Source of the DNA: Lachnospiraceae bacterium
Lineage (GTDB): Bacteria > Bacillota > Clostridia > Lachnospirales > Lachnospiraceae
DNA: 34,474 bases
Assembly: GCA_017619975.1 (NCBI GenBank)
Contig: JAFZRH010000065.1
Coordinates: 1-34,474, forward strand
Direction: 5' to 3'
The notes below the pieces were generated by a model. It made no database searches. It saw nothing but the letters and a program-made list of their open reading frames with translations, and was not told the origin of the DNA. Shown here in pieces: positions 33,350 to 34,474 of the stretch (within the stretch, counting starts at the first letter, position 1; each line of letters starts with the position of its first letter). The position numbers and the translations under genes were made by a program.

Positions 33350-33378
33350 TTGATTTTCTTCCCGGAATCGATTACAAT
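33350..33378 (+). promoter_or_regulatory. Promoter of the right-edge membrane protein gene
   Basis: TTGATT (33350-33355) and TACAAT (33373-33378) are 17 nt apart and lie about 45 nt before the ATG at 33421. Confidence 0.6.
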
Positions 33379-33420
33379 ATTTTCAGTTGTTCACGGCAAG
33401 GGAAGAAGGAGAAAATCAGT

Positions 33421-34474
33421 ATGTGGGGCGGATGTTTTATCATTTCCATGGCGGTGCTGCTGCTGTTTGCGGCCGGCGCCCTGATCCTTGCGGCGCGGGG
33501 GGCCGGGCACAGGATCCTGACGCCTTTCCGCTGCTTCGCGGCCGGACTGTTTCTGTCGGTTTTTTTCTGTTTCCTCCCTATCGTCCGTTCTTCGCAGATC
33601 AGCTCAGCGGAGCCTGTTCCGGTCCTGAAGCTTGTCGGCGTCTCCTTTTACAGCGCCGTCCAGGTCTTTTCCTTTGACGCGGACAGCGAAATGATCTTCG
33701 ACGGCATCCGCGCGCTGAACGCCTACAGCAGCACGGCGGCCCTTCGGCTGATGAAGGCCTATTCCGTTTTCTTCTCTCTGATGCATATCATCGCGCCGCT
33801 CATGACCTTTACGTTGATCCTCAGTTTTTTCCGCGGTCTCTGGGTCTGGCTGCGCTATTTCTTTCATCTTCCCGGCGACACCTATTATTTCTCCGAACTG
33901 AATGAAGCGGCGGTCACCCTGGCAGAGGATCTGAGAAGGAACCATCCGAAGGCGGAGATCGTCTTTGCGGGAACGGAAAAAGAGAGCCGGATCCGGCCGC
34001 TGATGAACCGGGCCGGACGGCTGAAGGCCTTCTGTCTGGCAGCGGATCTTTCAGCGCTTCACTTTAAGATCCACCGCCGCAGAGACCGTCTGTTTTTCTT
34101 TCTGATCACGGAAAACGAAGAAGAAAATATCAGTACTGCGGCGGCGCTCATCCGGCGCTTTCGGGACCGTGAGAACACTGCTCTTTATGTGTTCACCGAC
34201 AGCCCCTCCGCGAGACTGCTTCTGGCGCAGCAGGAACCGGGCAGGCTGCGGCTGCGGCGCATCGGTGTCGTGAGGGAAATGCTGGAGCGCCATCTGTATG
34301 AAGAGGGGATCCGCCTGTACGATACTGCCGTTCAGGAGAACGGCCGCCGGCGCATTGCGGTGCTGATCGCGGGACTGGGCGCCTGCGGAACGGAACTGTT
34401 AAAGGCACTGGCCTGGTTCTGCCAGATGGACGGCTATACGCTTTCGATTGATGCTTTTGACGCGGATCCTGCGG
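33421..34474 (+). CDS. Membrane protein with cytoplasmic Rossmann segment (3' end outside window)
   Basis: The frame is open from the ATG at 33421 (GAAGGAG 10 nt before it) to the window edge, 351 codons. The N-terminal third is hydrophobic, with likely membrane helices near residues 5-25, 36-55 and 115-140. A charged cytoplasmic region follows. Near residue 311 comes IAVLIAGLGACGTELLKALA, a GxGxxG dinucleotide-binding motif with the expected beta-alpha layout, as in TrkA-N or THIF-like Rossmann folds. I do not recognise the family. It is divergent from the efflux operon. A redox-sensing or ion-channel regulatory role would be a guess. Confidence 0.75.
   Translation, partial: MWGGCFIISMAVLLLFAAGALILAARGAGHRILTPFRCFAAGLFLSVFFCFLPIVRSSQISSAEPVPVLKLVGVSFYSAVQVFSFDADSEMIFDGIRALNAYSSTAALRLMKAYSVFFSLMHIIAPLMTFTLILSFFRGLWVWLRYFFHLPGDTYYFSELNEAAVTLAEDLRRNHPKAEIVFAGTEKESRIRPLMNRAGRLKAFCLAADLSALHFKIHRRRDRLFFFLITENEEENISTAAALIRRFRDRENTALYVFTDSPSARLLLAQQEPGRLRLRRIGVVREMLERHLYEEGIRLYDTAVQENGRRRIAVLIAGLGACGTELLKALAWFCQMDGYTLSIDAFDADPA

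Overview
The window looks like chromosomal DNA of a GC-rich, anaerobic, gut-type Clostridia (Bacillota). The evidence is strong AGGAGG ribosome sites, sigma-A promoters with 17-nt spacers, a lipoprotein solute-binding protein with the usual Clostridia signal and Thr/Ala/Pro linker, a YolD/Y-family polymerase pair, and intergenic repeats of the GTCATCCTGAGC...GAAGGATC and CCTTCCCC...GGGGAAGG types. I see no rRNA, tRNA, CRISPR array, phage genes or transposase.

Region 1 (1-7642) is sugar-phosphate and 2-oxoacid metabolism. A leftward pair (a triose-phosphate-isomerase-like protein, then a SIS-domain protein cut by the window edge) is divergent from a DeoR-family regulator. A repeat follows, then a rightward operon for a complete 2-oxoacid/acetoin-type dehydrogenase complex in the order E2, E3, fused E1 alpha-beta. 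Its promoter lies in a 40-bp dyad and it ends at a strong hairpin.

Region 2 (7673-12907): a LysR regulator and two paralogous Gfo/Idh/MocA-fold proteins read left. Both paralogues lack the usual EKP lysine and look closer to GH109-type NAD-dependent glycosidases than to ordinary dehydrogenases. A lone AAA/DUF4143 ATPase with a palindromic promoter reads right.

Region 3 (12930-24910) is a glycoside-catabolism island. One leftward operon encodes a cytoplasmic clan GH-A glycosidase, two xylose-isomerase-like TIM-barrel proteins and a fucose-isomerase-like protein, with a divergent LysR. A second leftward group encodes an SGNH hydrolase, a DUF1932 dehydrogenase, a second close GH-A paralogue and an orphan family-5 solute-binding lipoprotein. 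The likely logic is import of a glycoside or oligosaccharide, intracellular cleavage, isomerisation of the released sugar, and oxidation of downstream products. The promoter of the second glycosidase and that of the TPI-like gene, 22 kb apart, share the same pair of CGAAA boxes at identical positions around the -10. This suggests the DeoR regulator controls both.

Region 4 (24971-28287) is a compact self-regulated mutagenesis cassette: a self-cleaving XRE-S24 repressor, a TIGR04076 protein, a UmuC-like Y-family polymerase with a clamp-binding motif, and a YolD-like protein.

Region 5 (28294-33261) is a drug-efflux operon: a heterodimeric ABC exporter with one degenerate ATP site, followed by a MATE transporter. 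A divergent gene at the right edge encodes a membrane protein with a cytoplasmic Rossmann segment and is cut by the window.

Three full copies of one MITE-like repeat, plus remnants, sit at gene boundaries across regions 1 to 3. One copy carries a second repeat inserted in its central palindrome.
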